This document shows, one piece after another, positions 1-9,569 of a stretch of DNA of 64,000 nt. The position numbers were made by a program, and so were the translations under genes. The stretch is taken from positions 248,001 to 312,000 of the forward strand of contig CAJXOG010000001.1 in NCBI GenBank assembly GCA_913057775.1, given 5' to 3'. Position 1 is the stretch's first letter, and each line of letters starts with the position of its first letter. Origin of the DNA: an uncultured Fodinibius sp. (GTDB lineage: Bacteria; Bacteroidota; Rhodothermia; Balneolales; Balneolaceae). The notes below the pieces were generated by a model. That model saw only the letters and a list, made by a program, of their open reading frames with translations. It was not told where the DNA came from and did no database searches.

Positions 1-21
1 TACCAAGTACCAAATATAAAA

Positions 22-48
22 CCCTCAGGGATTTGAGTACCCTGAGGG
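22..48 (-). terminator. Rho-independent terminator after glnN
   Basis: A perfect 9-bp inverted repeat (22-30 with 40-48) encloses a 9-base loop. Read on the minus strand it is followed by a TTTTATATTT tract. It lies about 30 bases past the glnN stop, so it most likely ends that transcript. Confidence 0.8.
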
Positions 49-78
49 CTAAAATATATAACCGATAATTAAATGCCG

Positions 79-2262
79 TTATTTAACAAACAGCATTTCC
101 CGATAGATGGGTAACGGCCAGTAGTCATCGGCTACATGACGCTCCAGATAATCAACCGAATCACGAATCTTTACCATTGCCGGTCGTACGTTATCCTTCA
201 CATAACTAGCACTTTCCAAGACCGATTCTCCGTTACCTTGAAGAACAATCTCTCGAAGCTCCTCCAAAGCATCGTTGAGATCATTTAATCCGGTATTCAC
301 CTTTTTAAGCATCTCAAGTGATCCTCTGTTTTCAAGGCCCAATCCATCAATGCGCTCTACATTATCAGCAAGCTCATTCATGTATCGCACGGCAGCCGGA
401 AATATCATAGTTTTTGCCATCGCTTCGGTAGTATCCGCTTCAATATTAAGCGTGGTTAAATATTGTTCGGCCCAGATTTCTTGTCGTGAATGTATCTCCC
501 GCTTGTTAAGTACCTGGTGCTTCTCAAACAGATCGATATTTTTATCATCTGTTAACATTGGAAGCGCATCCATGGTAGTAGGAAGGTTAAGTAATCCGCG
601 CTCTTCTGCTTCTTTTTCCCACTCCTCTGAGTATCCATCACCATTAAATATGATATCTTTGGAATCGGAAAGTGCTTCTCGAATCACTTCACCCAGCGAT
701 TCTTCCAAAGGTTCGCCATCTTCGACTTTCTCCTCAAGGTCAGTGCAAAGTTTATCAATAGCATCGGCCACAATTGTATTTAATACAACAATGGGGAATG
801 AGATCGACTGACTGGAACCTACAGCACGGAACTCAAACTTGTTGCCAGTAAACGCAAAAGGTGATGTTCGGTTACGATCGCCAGCATGCTTGGGCAGCGA
901 AGGCAGTACAGGTGTTCCCAATCCAAGTAGACCGCCTTGTTTGGATTCCTTTGCCCCACCGTTGAGCAGTTGATCAATCACATCTGCCAACTGCTCACCG
1001 ATATAAGCAGAAATAATGGCCGGAGGTGCCTCATTGGCTCCAAGACGATGATCGTTACCTGCATGTGCAATGCTAATTCGTAGCAGATCCTGATGTTCAT
1101 ACACTGCTTTCAAAATAGCGGTAAAGAAAAACAGAAACTGCATATTGTCGTGCGGATTGTCACCCGGCTCAAGCAGATTCATTCCATCACTGGTACTAAG
1201 CGACCAGTTAAGGTGTTTGCCACTCCCATTCAAACCGTCAAAAGGTTTTTCATGCAGCAGACATTCAAAGCCATAATTACGTGCTATTCGCTTTAATGTA
1301 ATCATCATCAACTGCTGATGATCGGCTGCAATATTGCATGTTTCAAAAATGGGTGCAATTTCAAATTGTCCCGGCGCCACTTCATTATGACGCGTTTTAA
1401 CGGGAATACCGAGCTTATAAAGTTCTTTCTCAGCTTCAAGCATAAACGATAATACCCGCTCTTGGATAGTGCCAAAATAATGATCATCAAGTTCTTGGCC
1501 TCGCGGTGGTTTAGCTCCAACAAGCGTTCTGCCGGATGTCATTAAATCAGGACGACGATAGAAAAATTCCTGGTCAATTAAGAAATACTCCTGCTCACAA
1601 CCTACGGTCGACGAAACCCGCTTGGCATCAACATTAAAAAGCTTAAGTGCCCTTTTGGTTTGTTTATCCAGCGTTTCATTGGAACGCAAAATAGGCGTTT
1701 TATGATCAAGCGCTTCGCCGGACCATGAAGCAAAAGCAGTAGGAATACACAGGTAACAGCCATTATCATTCTCCATAATAAAGGCCGGCGATGTAGGATC
1801 CCAGGCAGTATAACCACGGGCTTCAAACGTCTGCCGCAATCCACCACTGGGAAAACTGGAAGCATCAGGTTCACCTTGAATAAGATCTGACCCCGAAAAT
1901 TCGGCGATCGCTCCCCCTCCCTGGTTAGGAGTAATAAAACTGTCATGTTTTTCAGCAGTTAATCCTGTCAACGGCTGAAACCAGTGCGTAAAGTGAGTAG
2001 CCCCCTTTTCAGTAGCCCAATCTTTCATAGCCACAGCAACAGCATCAGCTACTTCAGAATTTAGCTGTTCCCCTTCTTCAATTGTCTTTTCCAGATCTTT
2101 CCAAATAACTTCGGGAAGCCGCTCTTCAAGGTCTTCCTGTTGAAACGTATTTTCACCAAATATTTCGGTAATATTCATTGCCTCTCTTCCTTCCCCATTA
2201 GATTTTGGTGACCAGTTTCGAGCAGCCGCCAAAGGATCGTATCGTCTCATTGCTTTTGTCAT
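79..2262 (-). CDS. glnN: Type III glutamine synthetase
   Basis: Cytoplasmic enzyme that makes glutamine from glutamate, ammonia and ATP. The 727-residue length fits type III (about 700-730) and not type I (about 450). The N-terminal IxEIFGEN segment near residue 32 and the catalytic-core stretches [22 protein letters not shown] and [10 protein letters not shown] are typical of the type III family. A second ATG 29 codons inside precedes [11 protein letters not shown] kept the longer start because type III enzymes usually carry a short arm before the EIFGEN segment, and [10 protein letters not shown] resembles it. The gene stands alone, divergent from menA across a 280-base AT-rich gap, and ends at a clear hairpin. 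No GlnK/PII gene is next to it. Confidence 0.95.
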   Translation of the reverse strand: MTKAMRRYDPLAAARNWSPKSNGEGREAMNITEIFGENTFQQEDLEERLPEVIWKDLEKTIEEGEQLNSEVADAVAVAMKDWATEKGATHFTHWFQPLTGLTAEKHDSFITPNQGGGAIAEFSGSDLIQGEPDASSFPSGGLRQTFEARGYTAWDPTSPAFIMENDNGCYLCIPTAFASWSGEALDHKTPILRSNETLDKQTKRALKLFNVDAKRVSSTVGCEQEYFLIDQEFFYRRPDLMTSGRTLVGAKPPRGQELDDHYFGTIQERVLSFMLEAEKELYKLGIPVKTRHNEVAPGQFEIAPIFETCNIAADHQQLMMITLKRIARNYGFECLLHEKPFDGLNGSGKHLNWSLSTSDGMNLLEPGDNPHDNMQFLFFFTAILKAVYEHQDLLRISIAHAGNDHRLGANEAPPAIISAYIGEQLADVIDQLLNGGAKESKQGGLLGLGTPVLPSLPKHAGDRNRTSPFAFTGNKFEFRAVGSSQSISFPIVVLNTIVADAIDKLCTDLEEKVEDGEPLEESLGEVIREALSDSKDIIFNGDGYSEEWEKEAEERGLLNLPTTMDALPMLTDDKNIDLFEKHQVLNKREIHSRQEIWAEQYLTTLNIEADTTEAMAKTMIFPAAVRYMNELADNVERIDGLGLENRGSLEMLKKVNTGLNDLNDALEELREIVLQGNGESVLESASYVKDNVRPAMVKIRDSVDYLERHVADDYWPLPIYREMLFVK

Positions 2263-2496
2263 TGGAGTAATTAATTGTAATTGATTGTTAGAATTTTAAA
2301 CTGCCCTTAATATAACTGATACTCAAACTATTACACAAATAATTTAATTATATTTTTATTAACATATTATTTTTAAAGGTAATAACATTAATAGTATTAA
2401 ATTATTTAATTAAAAAAGACTTTATTGTTATTTTTGGCTAAATTTATTTAACAAAAAATGGAAATAGCTTGTTTTTTTAAGCGAAAAATTTATTCC

Positions 2497-2502
2497 TATA
2501 AT
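2497..2502 (+). promoter_or_regulatory. Possible -10 box for the men operon
   Basis: A TATAAT hexamer followed by TGG lies about 40 bases before the menA start, in an AT-rich divergent gap. I see no convincing -35 element at 16-18 bases, so this is a weak prediction. The same bases nearly fit the Bacteroidota -7 consensus TAnnTTTG. Confidence 0.3.
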
Positions 2503-2542
2503 TGGAGCCAAACTTTTCCACAATTTTTCCTTCAATTTATAT

Positions 2543-3439
2543 ATGACTAACTCGAAAAGGCTGAGCATTTGGATCAAAGCTGCGCGACCTCAAACCCTGC
2601 CCGCTGCCTTTGTTCCTGTCTGCGTTGGAGCCGCTTTAGCCTATCACGATCAGCTCCTTTTATGGGATGCTACAATCGTTGCCCTGATGTGTGCTTTTCT
2701 TATTCAAATAGGCACCAACTTTGCCAACGATTATTTTGACTTCAAAAAGGGGGCCGATACCGACCAGCGGATCGGTTTCGAACGTGCTACAGCCAAGGGA
2801 CTCATTTCTGCTGATGCCATGCGCAATGCCACCATCATTACAATGGGACTGGCTTTTCTTTTGGGCCTATATCTTGTTTGGCATGCAGGCTGGGCTATCT
2901 TCTGGATTGGCACAGCTTCCCTCATTTTTGGGATACTTTATACCGGCGGTCCTTTTCCACTCGGCTATAATGGGCTCGGAGATGTTTTCGTGTTTATTTT
3001 CTTTGGGATTGTTGCCGTTATGGGTACCTATTATGTAAATGCCCTGGAATGGAGTAACGCTTCTTTTTGGGCCTCGTTAGCCGTAGGAGCACTGGCTACA
3101 AATATTTTGGTCATCAATAACCTGCGCGATGTTGACCAGGATAAAATTGCCGGGAAAAACACGCTCGGCGTCATTTTGGGCGAAGGTGCCCTCCGCTGGG
3201 AGTACCTGCTGATGTTATTACTTGCATTGGCTATACCTCCTCATTTTTATTTTCAGCTGGGATATGAGGCAACCATATTTCTTCCGTTTTTAATCAGTCC
3301 CTACGGATTTACGCAACTTTATAAAGTCTGGTTCTGGGATGATAAACACAAGTTCAATAAAGTGTTGGAACATACTGCTCGTTTCATGACCTTTTATGGA
3401 ATCTTATTTAGTATCGGAATTATTGTGGATCATTTATGA
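2543..3439 (+). CDS. menA: 1,4-dihydroxy-2-naphthoate prenyltransferase
   Basis: Membrane UbiA-family enzyme that attaches a polyprenyl chain to 1,4-dihydroxy-2-naphthoate, giving demethylmenaquinone. The first Asp-rich prenyl-diphosphate site is NDYFDFKKGADTD at residues 62-74. The second is the RDVDQD segment (D196, D200), followed by KNTLGV. About eight hydrophobic segments span the 298 residues, normal for MenA. Its stop overlaps the menC start by 4 bases (ATGA), so menA, menC and menE form a translationally coupled operon. The N-terminal WIKAARPQTLPAA is characteristic of MenA rather than UbiA. Confidence 0.95.
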   Translation: MTNSKRLSIWIKAARPQTLPAAFVPVCVGAALAYHDQLLLWDATIVALMCAFLIQIGTNFANDYFDFKKGADTDQRIGFERATAKGLISADAMRNATIITMGLAFLLGLYLVWHAGWAIFWIGTASLIFGILYTGGPFPLGYNGLGDVFVFIFFGIVAVMGTYYVNALEWSNASFWASLAVGALATNILVINNLRDVDQDKIAGKNTLGVILGEGALRWEYLLMLLLALAIPPHFYFQLGYEATIFLPFLISPYGFTQLYKVWFWDDKHKFNKVLEHTARFMTFYGILFSIGIIVDHL

Positions 3440-4509
3440 AGTTATCCTGCTACTCATATAAGCTCCCGTTTTCTGAACCGCTGCAAACGAGCGGCCAAAC
3501 CTTTCAACATCGCAAGGGATTTATCTTATCATACACGACCGAAAAACATCAGCTTTACGGAGAAGTAGCACCCCTACCCGGATTTTCCACTGAATCCCAC
3601 AAGTCAGTCCAAAAAATCCTGACCTCTAATCATGACACAATCAGCAAAAAATTAGCCCACTCATATACAGTGAGCAAACTTTACGAGTTTTACCAGGATG
3701 AAGATATTCCTCCCTCGGTGCAATTTGGTCTGGATACACTTGCTTATCAGATCGAAGCCCGTAACAATAAACAATCGCTGCTCTCTTATTTGTTTGCAGA
3801 TGCATCCCCAAAAATTTTAGTCAATGCATTGATTTCGCTTCAGGGAAACGATGTTTTAAAAGATGTAGCAGATAAAGTTGCATCAAGATTCAATACCGTC
3901 AAATGCAAAATCGGACTCAACTTTGAAGAAGAACTTGGCTTGCTTAACAAAATCAAAAGCAAATATTCCGATCTGACTATAAGAGTCGATGCTAATCAAG
4001 CCTGGGATCTTGACGAAGCTATCGATCACTGCAATAAACTCAATAAACTGGATATAGAATATTGTGAAGAACCACTGAATGAGATTACTCCAGCAAATCT
4101 TGAGCAATTATCTAAAAACACTTCCCTACCTTTAGCTCTGGATGAATCAATGACCCAACATTCTTACTGGCCAAACTTACTTCCCTTTACCAATTACCTT
4201 ATTATTAAGCCAATGGTGATTGGCAGTTTCCAAAAAAATATTGAAACAAAACGACTTGCAAACACTCATAATAATAAAGTAGTAATTACGTCCAGCCTTG
4301 AAAGTAGCGTTGGTCGATATTTTACAGGTTTAATGGCAGCGGGATTGGGATCACCAAACAAAGCACACGGACTTTCAACTGGCTTTTTGTTAGTCAAGGA
4401 TATTTTCCCTGAAAAACATGTTATTTCAGAGGGATCTATTGATCTATCTGCCCGACATTTACCAACGATCAATTTTGATCAACAACAGTTTTTTACAAAA
4501 CTTTTTTAG
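3436..4509 (+). CDS. menC: o-succinylbenzoate synthase
   Basis: Enolase-superfamily dehydratase of menaquinone synthesis that converts SHCHC to o-succinylbenzoate. Expected active-site residues are visible: KxK (K156, K158), metal ligands D185 (RVDANQ), E211 (EYCEEPL) and D236 (LALDES), and the second base lysine K258 (IIKP). Length 357 is usual for MenC. It overlaps menA by 4 bases, and its TAG is followed two bases later by the menE start. Related enolase-superfamily racemases share the scaffold, but the men neighbours settle the assignment. Confidence 0.93.
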   Translation: MKLSCYSYKLPFSEPLQTSGQTFQHRKGFILSYTTEKHQLYGEVAPLPGFSTESHKSVQKILTSNHDTISKKLAHSYTVSKLYEFYQDEDIPPSVQFGLDTLAYQIEARNNKQSLLSYLFADASPKILVNALISLQGNDVLKDVADKVASRFNTVKCKIGLNFEEELGLLNKIKSKYSDLTIRVDANQAWDLDEAIDHCNKLNKLDIEYCEEPLNEITPANLEQLSKNTSLPLALDESMTQHSYWPNLLPFTNYLIIKPMVIGSFQKNIETKRLANTHNNKVVITSSLESSVGRYFTGLMAAGLGSPNKAHGLSTGFLLVKDIFPEKHVISEGSIDLSARHLPTINFDQQQFFTKLF

Positions 4510-4511
4510 AA

Positions 4512-6011
4512 TTGGGTAATTCAGATCAAATACCAACATTTTCAGCACCCCGAGATGATGACCTGTTCCTGGGCTCAAGCTTTGGCTTGCACTCCTATGG
4601 CGATCTCAAGCAATTTGAACGCTTTTTTCTACAATTCCTTTTCGATTTTGATCACAATTTTGAGAAACCGGTAGGATTCCTTGCCCCCTCTTCTGATACC
4701 CTTATTTTTTCAATTGCTGCATGCTGGAATCTTGGTATTCCCTTCGTTTCTTTTGATATGAAAGCTACTTCGAATGAGCTTCATCGTCAATTTAAGCAGG
4801 TGGACCCAGGGTTGGTTTTTACTACTCAAGAGCTTCAGTCAAATATTGACCATTCCAACACCATTGATATCAAACAAATTGATTTAATGCGATCGCTTGA
4901 AATTGATGTTGCACTCGGTTTCGAAGCTAAAAATTATACTCCAGCGACTGAGCCTGATGAGGTTTTTGGATATTTTTTTACTTCAGGAACTACTACCGGA
5001 ACGCCGAAGATTGTCCCGCTCAAACGCCGCCAGATGCTTTTTGCAGCAAAAGCATCAGCCCAAAATTTCAAGCCTCGTAAGAATCATTTCTGGCTACTCT
5101 GCTTGCCATTAAACCACATTGGCGGCATTTCAATCATTTTGCGATCTCTCCTCTATGGATCTGCTATTTTTAGAATGAAAAGCTTTCATTCTAAAATGAT
5201 CACTACCTTTTTAACTGAAAATAAGCTTTTCCAGGCAGCATCATTAGTTCCAACAATGCTAAAACGCTTACTGGAACGATCCGGTTTTTTTGTCCATCAA
5301 AACTTTAAGGCAATTTTGCTTGGGGGTGGTCCTATTGACACAGACCTTATCAAAGAGTGCAGGAACAAGGGCATTCCGTTGGTTCCAAGCTACGGGATGA
5401 CCGAAACCTGTGCTCAAATTGTAGCCAATCCTATCCTTAAACCCAGCGGTACGTATGGACCTTTAAAAAGTGTTGGGACTATTTTTGAGCCAAATAAAAT
5501 TCAAATCCGGGATGAAAACAAAGAAGCGGTCAGTATTAATACAACGGGCGAAATATGGATTAAGGGACCACAGGTTTTTGATGGATATTTAAATCTGGGC
5601 AGTAATGACTTTTTTGACGAGGAAGGATGGTTTAGAACGGGTGATTTTGGCTACTTTAATGCTAACAATCAGCTTTTTATTGATACCCGTCGTTCCGACC
5701 GCATAGTAACAGGTGGGGAAAATGTATCTCCTTTTGAAGTAGAATCTAAGCTCAACGAGCTAACCGATATTATCGAAGCTGCCGTATTTGGAATAACAGA
5801 TAAAGAATGGGGACAAAAAGTTGTAGCCGCTATAGTCACAAAAAACGGTGAACCTATTAATCTCTCATCTATTAAAGAGAACTTAAAACAAAAGCTTGCT
5901 GAGTATAAAATTCCCAAAGAGATTATTCAGGTAGAAAAGCTTCCTAAAACAAGAACGGATAAAATTATTCGCGGCAAATTACCTGAATTATTTTCAGATC
6001 AAACAAAATGA
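4512..6011 (+). CDS. menE: o-succinylbenzoate-CoA ligase
   Basis: Adenylate-forming enzyme that activates o-succinylbenzoate with CoA in menaquinone synthesis. ANL-family core motifs are present in order: TSGTTTGTPK (phosphate loop, about residue 153), SYGMTETCAQ (about 294), WFRTGDFG (about 372), RSDRIVTGGENVSP, and a C-terminal KTRTDKIIRGKL with the catalytic lysine. The start is a TTG immediately after menC. There is no clear Shine-Dalgarno and no in-frame ATG until about residue 80, so coupling to menC translation is likely. The menF, menD, menH and menB genes are not in the window. Confidence 0.92.
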   Translation: MGNSDQIPTFSAPRDDDLFLGSSFGLHSYGDLKQFERFFLQFLFDFDHNFEKPVGFLAPSSDTLIFSIAACWNLGIPFVSFDMKATSNELHRQFKQVDPGLVFTTQELQSNIDHSNTIDIKQIDLMRSLEIDVALGFEAKNYTPATEPDEVFGYFFTSGTTTGTPKIVPLKRRQMLFAAKASAQNFKPRKNHFWLLCLPLNHIGGISIILRSLLYGSAIFRMKSFHSKMITTFLTENKLFQAASLVPTMLKRLLERSGFFVHQNFKAILLGGGPIDTDLIKECRNKGIPLVPSYGMTETCAQIVANPILKPSGTYGPLKSVGTIFEPNKIQIRDENKEAVSINTTGEIWIKGPQVFDGYLNLGSNDFFDEEGWFRTGDFGYFNANNQLFIDTRRSDRIVTGGENVSPFEVESKLNELTDIIEAAVFGITDKEWGQKVVAAIVTKNGEPINLSSIKENLKQKLAEYKIPKEIIQVEKLPKTRTDKIIRGKLPELFSDQTK

Positions 6012-6041
6012 GAGGAAATATCTTAATACGAGCCGGTCTCT

Positions 6042-7322
6042 TTAGCTAATGTACTTCAATCCCTTTGTACCAATATCTGATCGGAAGTATTTATTTTCGA
6101 AATCGATCTTTTTCACTTCTGTATAGGTTTTTTTGATAGAATCTTTAAGAGAATCACCAGCACCAACTACGCTCAGAACACGCCCCCCGTCGCTATAAAT
6201 TTTACCATCCTCAGTCTTGGTCCCGGCATGAAAAACAAGAGCATCCTCAGCGACATCATCTATTCCTTTAATCTCTTTTCCTTTTTTGTAATCCAGCGGA
6301 TATCCATCCGAAGCCATAACAACACAGCAGCGATATTTATCATCGATTTTAACCTCTCTGGTATTCAACTGTTCATTTACGGCAGCATCCATTAAATCCA
6401 AAAAGTCAGATTCCAGCGAAGGTAATACCGCTTGTGCTTCCGGATCCCCAAGCCGACAATTGAATTCAACGACTTTTGGTCCTTCCTCGGTTATCATTAG
6501 TCCGCAATACAGAATACCTTTATACGGATTTTCATCCAACAGCATAGCCGATATAGTTGGTAGTATAACCTCTTTTTCCACACGCTGAAGCATGCGATCA
6601 CCTATCACGGGAGTAGGACAATAGGCACCCATACCGCCCGTATTTAAACCAGTATCGCCATCCCCGATGCGTTTATGATCCTGGGCGTAATGTAAAATTT
6701 TGGCCGTTTTCCCATCCGATATAACAAATACCGAGGCCTCATCCCCTTTCAAAAATTCTTCGACAACCAACTCTTGAGCCGCTTCCTCAAAGCGCTCATC
6801 TTCTTCTAAATCATTTAACCGTTTTTCGACTTCTTCGGCCGATTCACAAATAAAAACGCCCTTTCCACCCGCCAAGCCGTCGGCCTTCAAAACAACAGGA
6901 TACTCGTCCTTGCTTTTGATTATTTTCAGCGCTTTATCAAACTCATCACGGCCATAGGTTTGGAAATCAGCAGTAGGAATTCGATTCTCCTTCATAAATT
7001 CATTGGCAAACTTTTTACTGCCTTCGAGCTGTGCCGCTACCTTCGATGGACCAAAAACCTTGTGCCCCTTTTCTTCCAGAAAATCGGTAATGCCATCTAC
7101 CAATGGTTTTTCAGGCCCTACAACGGTTAACGCTATATCATTTTCTTCAATAAATACCAGAATCCCTTCAAAATCTGAAAGGTCAAGATCTATATTAGTA
7201 CCTACCTGAGCCGTGCCTGGATTCCCCGGGGCAATGAAAAGCTCATCCAGCCGATCTGATTTGGCAATACTCCAAGCCATTGCATGTTCACGTCCACCGC
7301 TGCCCAGTAGTAATACATTCAT
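6042..7322 (-). CDS. purD: Phosphoribosylamine-glycine ligase
   Basis: ATP-grasp enzyme of purine synthesis that joins glycine to 5-phosphoribosylamine. The N-terminal LLLGSGGREHAMAW, the ATP-binding KADGLAGGKGVFIC (about residue 145) and NTGGMGAYCPTP are diagnostic of PurD. Length 426 is normal. It converges with menE across 30 bases that show no obvious hairpin. tpiA lies 64 bases upstream on the same strand and may be co-transcribed. Other purine genes (purK, purE) lie elsewhere in the window in separate units. Confidence 0.97.
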   Translation of the reverse strand: MNVLLLGSGGREHAMAWSIAKSDRLDELFIAPGNPGTAQVGTNIDLDLSDFEGILVFIEENDIALTVVGPEKPLVDGITDFLEEKGHKVFGPSKVAAQLEGSKKFANEFMKENRIPTADFQTYGRDEFDKALKIIKSKDEYPVVLKADGLAGGKGVFICESAEEVEKRLNDLEEDERFEEAAQELVVEEFLKGDEASVFVISDGKTAKILHYAQDHKRIGDGDTGLNTGGMGAYCPTPVIGDRMLQRVEKEVILPTISAMLLDENPYKGILYCGLMITEEGPKVVEFNCRLGDPEAQAVLPSLESDFLDLMDAAVNEQLNTREVKIDDKYRCCVVMASDGYPLDYKKGKEIKGIDDVAEDALVFHAGTKTEDGKIYSDGGRVLSVVGAGDSLKDSIKKTYTEVKKIDFENKYFRSDIGTKGLKYIS

Positions 7323-7386
7323 AAATTATCAGCAATTGAAGATTCTAAATCGTTTTATACTTTTACTTTGGGGGATGATATTACCA

Positions 7387-8157
7387 CTAAGAAAGCTCAT
7401 CGGCAATATGGATAATATCTGTAAAACTATCGGCTTTAAGTGAGGCTCCGCCAATAAGTCCACCGTCAACATCGGGCTGTTCCAAAAGTTCTTCAGCGTT
7501 ATGGGGCTTCATACTGCCGCCATATAAAATGCGAACCTGATTTGCGGTATCATCTGAATAAAGATCTGCTACCTCTTCCCGAATCATCTTATGCATTTCC
7601 TGTGCTTGATCAGGGGTTGCCGTTTCTCCGGTTCCAATCGCCCAAATGGGTTCATAAGCTATAACAAGGCTAGAAGCATCTTCGACTTCTACTCCGATTA
7701 AAGCAGCCTGTACCTGTTTCTTTACACGCAGTTTATGCTCATTGGCCTTACGTTGTTCAAGAGATTCGCCAACACAAATTACCGGTTTTATCTCGTCATT
7801 TAATGCCTTATTTACCTTTGCATTCACTGTTTTATCTGTTTCACCGAAATACTGGCGGCGTTCGGAATGACCCAGAATCACATACTCACAATTTACCTCC
7901 CTAAGCATCTCGGTGCTCACTTCACCCGTAAAAGCACCATTATCTTCGGAATGAACATTTTGGGCTCCCAGTTCAAGACCTCCGAAATCCTGTAATTCAA
8001 CCGAGGCCGTAGTAAGCGAAATGATAGGCGGACATACCAACCCATCAACAGCGTCAGGCATTTCCTCAATAATATCTTTTATGTCCTGCAGGAGAGTCGA
8101 TGTTTCCTTGGGACCACAATTCATTTTCCAGTTTCCAGCAATTAAAAATCGTCTCAT
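7387..8157 (-). CDS. tpiA: Triosephosphate isomerase
   Basis: Glycolytic enzyme interconverting dihydroxyacetone phosphate and glyceraldehyde 3-phosphate. Visible catalytic elements are NWKMN (Lys), VILGHSERRQYFGE (His), AYEPIWAIGTG (Glu, then loop 6) and LYGGSMKP (phosphate binding). Length 256 is normal. Its ATG overlaps the stop of the upstream thioredoxin-fold lipoprotein gene by 4 bases, so the two are translationally coupled. Confidence 0.98.
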   Translation of the reverse strand: MRRFLIAGNWKMNCGPKETSTLLQDIKDIIEEMPDAVDGLVCPPIISLTTASVELQDFGGLELGAQNVHSEDNGAFTGEVSTEMLREVNCEYVILGHSERRQYFGETDKTVNAKVNKALNDEIKPVICVGESLEQRKANEHKLRVKKQVQAALIGVEVEDASSLVIAYEPIWAIGTGETATPDQAQEMHKMIREEVADLYSDDTANQVRILYGGSMKPHNAEELLEQPDVDGGLIGGASLKADSFTDIIHIADELS

Positions 8158-9527
8158 GATGCAGGTTCCTCGTTGTTATCTTTATTAATAATTTTCTGAA
8201 TACCTTGAATTACATCTTCAAATTCATTGCCCACGTACTTCCTGATAATTTGTCCATTCTCATCTACAAGAAAGCGCGTAGGTATCAAACGAATATTAAA
8301 TTTTTCCAGCAATTCTTCTCGATCAAATGCCTGTGCATCGGCTACCGGCCACGGCTTTACTCGCTCTTCAAAAAAAGCATCAACTGTAACCTGGCTCTCA
8401 TCAAGAGGTAATGTTACAACCTCCAATCCATAGTTTTTGTAGATACTGTGAATCACAACTGTCCGGTCGAACTGCTCCTGATACAATTGATTGCTCAACC
8501 GGGTAACTTCAAGGATATAAGGAGTTCCGGAAAGCGAATCACGGCTTATAACTTTTCCATTTTGCGAAAACTGAAATTCAGGAATGGAATCGCCCGGCGA
8601 CAGATAGTTGATATCATAGCTCATGGACTCAACCCAATTGCTCGTTGAATCTTCAGGATATTCTTCTTTAAAAGCAGTTAGTTCTTGTTGCGCCTTATCG
8701 ACTCGAGCACTGTCGTAAAGCAGTTTTATCCTTTCGCGGGCAATATTTTTAGAGCTATTTGCTGATTCTGTTATTTGTGCTAATGAATCCAGATATACCA
8801 GCGCTGAATCGAGCCCCTTGTTCTCTGCCATATAACGTTTGCCAAATGTTGCTCCAAGGTCACTTAAATCGTCGTGATCATCAACAATACGAATACGATT
8901 CATCATTTGGGGCTTGTCAAAACTTTCGAGAATTTTTATCGCCTCCCGAGCAGCGAAATTTGACGCAAAGGTCCCCTCTTCTTCCTCATAAACATCCCAA
9001 TAAAGATTAGTCCATTTTTGGAGCTCATCGCGCAGGGTATCTCCTTTAAGCTGACCGGCCCGCGCCACCTGCATTACCCGGCGAAAATTCTTACCCAACC
9101 GTTGATAGGTTTCCATCGCATCATGCTCGCGGGATGCAATATTTAGCGTTTCCCTGATGTTAGGAAGCTGGCCGGTAATAAAAACGGTGTCATCCTCAGC
9201 CAGTATAACACCTCCCCGCGCCAAATTTCTATTATTACGACTTATAATTAATGGATATCGGCGTTTTTCCTGAAACGTTGCCATCCCCGAAAAGCTACCA
9301 TTAGAATCGGTAACGGCGTGGTAAAGCGTATCGGCATCAGCATTGGCAGAATCTTTTTTTATGATAGTAAATCCAATGCCTGAAAAATCCCCACTGGAAT
9401 CTATGGTATCTGAAACGGTAAAACTACCCGAGATGTGTGCCGTTTTACTTTCAGGCTCACTTGAACATCCCCAACTGATTACCCCGATAACCAGAACGAT
9501 GAAATAATACTTTAATTTGGTTAGCAT
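8154..9527 (-). CDS. Thioredoxin-fold lipoprotein without CxxC
   Basis: A 457-residue predicted lipoprotein: the N-terminus ends in a lipobox at ISWGCSS, so the mature protein is probably membrane-anchored and periplasmic. After a beta-rich segment (about 30-135, resembling the DUF4369 region of Bacteroidota thioredoxins) and a helical middle, the last about 140 residues look like an AhpC/TlpA thioredoxin fold. They include the cis-proline stretch LIPTRFLVDENGQIIRKYVG. The usual WCxxC site is replaced by EVTRLSNQ, so thiol-disulfide exchange is unlikely and a binding or structural role is inferred. It sits between gatB and tpiA and overlaps the latter by 4 bases. Confidence 0.7.
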   Translation of the reverse strand: MLTKLKYYFIVLVIGVISWGCSSEPESKTAHISGSFTVSDTIDSSGDFSGIGFTIIKKDSANADADTLYHAVTDSNGSFSGMATFQEKRRYPLIISRNNRNLARGGVILAEDDTVFITGQLPNIRETLNIASREHDAMETYQRLGKNFRRVMQVARAGQLKGDTLRDELQKWTNLYWDVYEEEEGTFASNFAAREAIKILESFDKPQMMNRIRIVDDHDDLSDLGATFGKRYMAENKGLDSALVYLDSLAQITESANSSKNIARERIKLLYDSARVDKAQQELTAFKEEYPEDSTSNWVESMSYDINYLSPGDSIPEFQFSQNGKVISRDSLSGTPYILEVTRLSNQLYQEQFDRTVVIHSIYKNYGLEVVTLPLDESQVTVDAFFEERVKPWPVADAQAFDREELLEKFNIRLIPTRFLVDENGQIIRKYVGNEFEDVIQGIQKIINKDNNEEPAS

Positions 9528-9569
9528 ATATTCTTACTGGAATAAATGTTTTATTTTCTGATAACTTTG

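Noticed and set aside
275-811. 178-codon plus-strand ORF inside glnN
   Set aside because: Antisense to a well-conserved gene, Ser-rich and without any recognisable domain.
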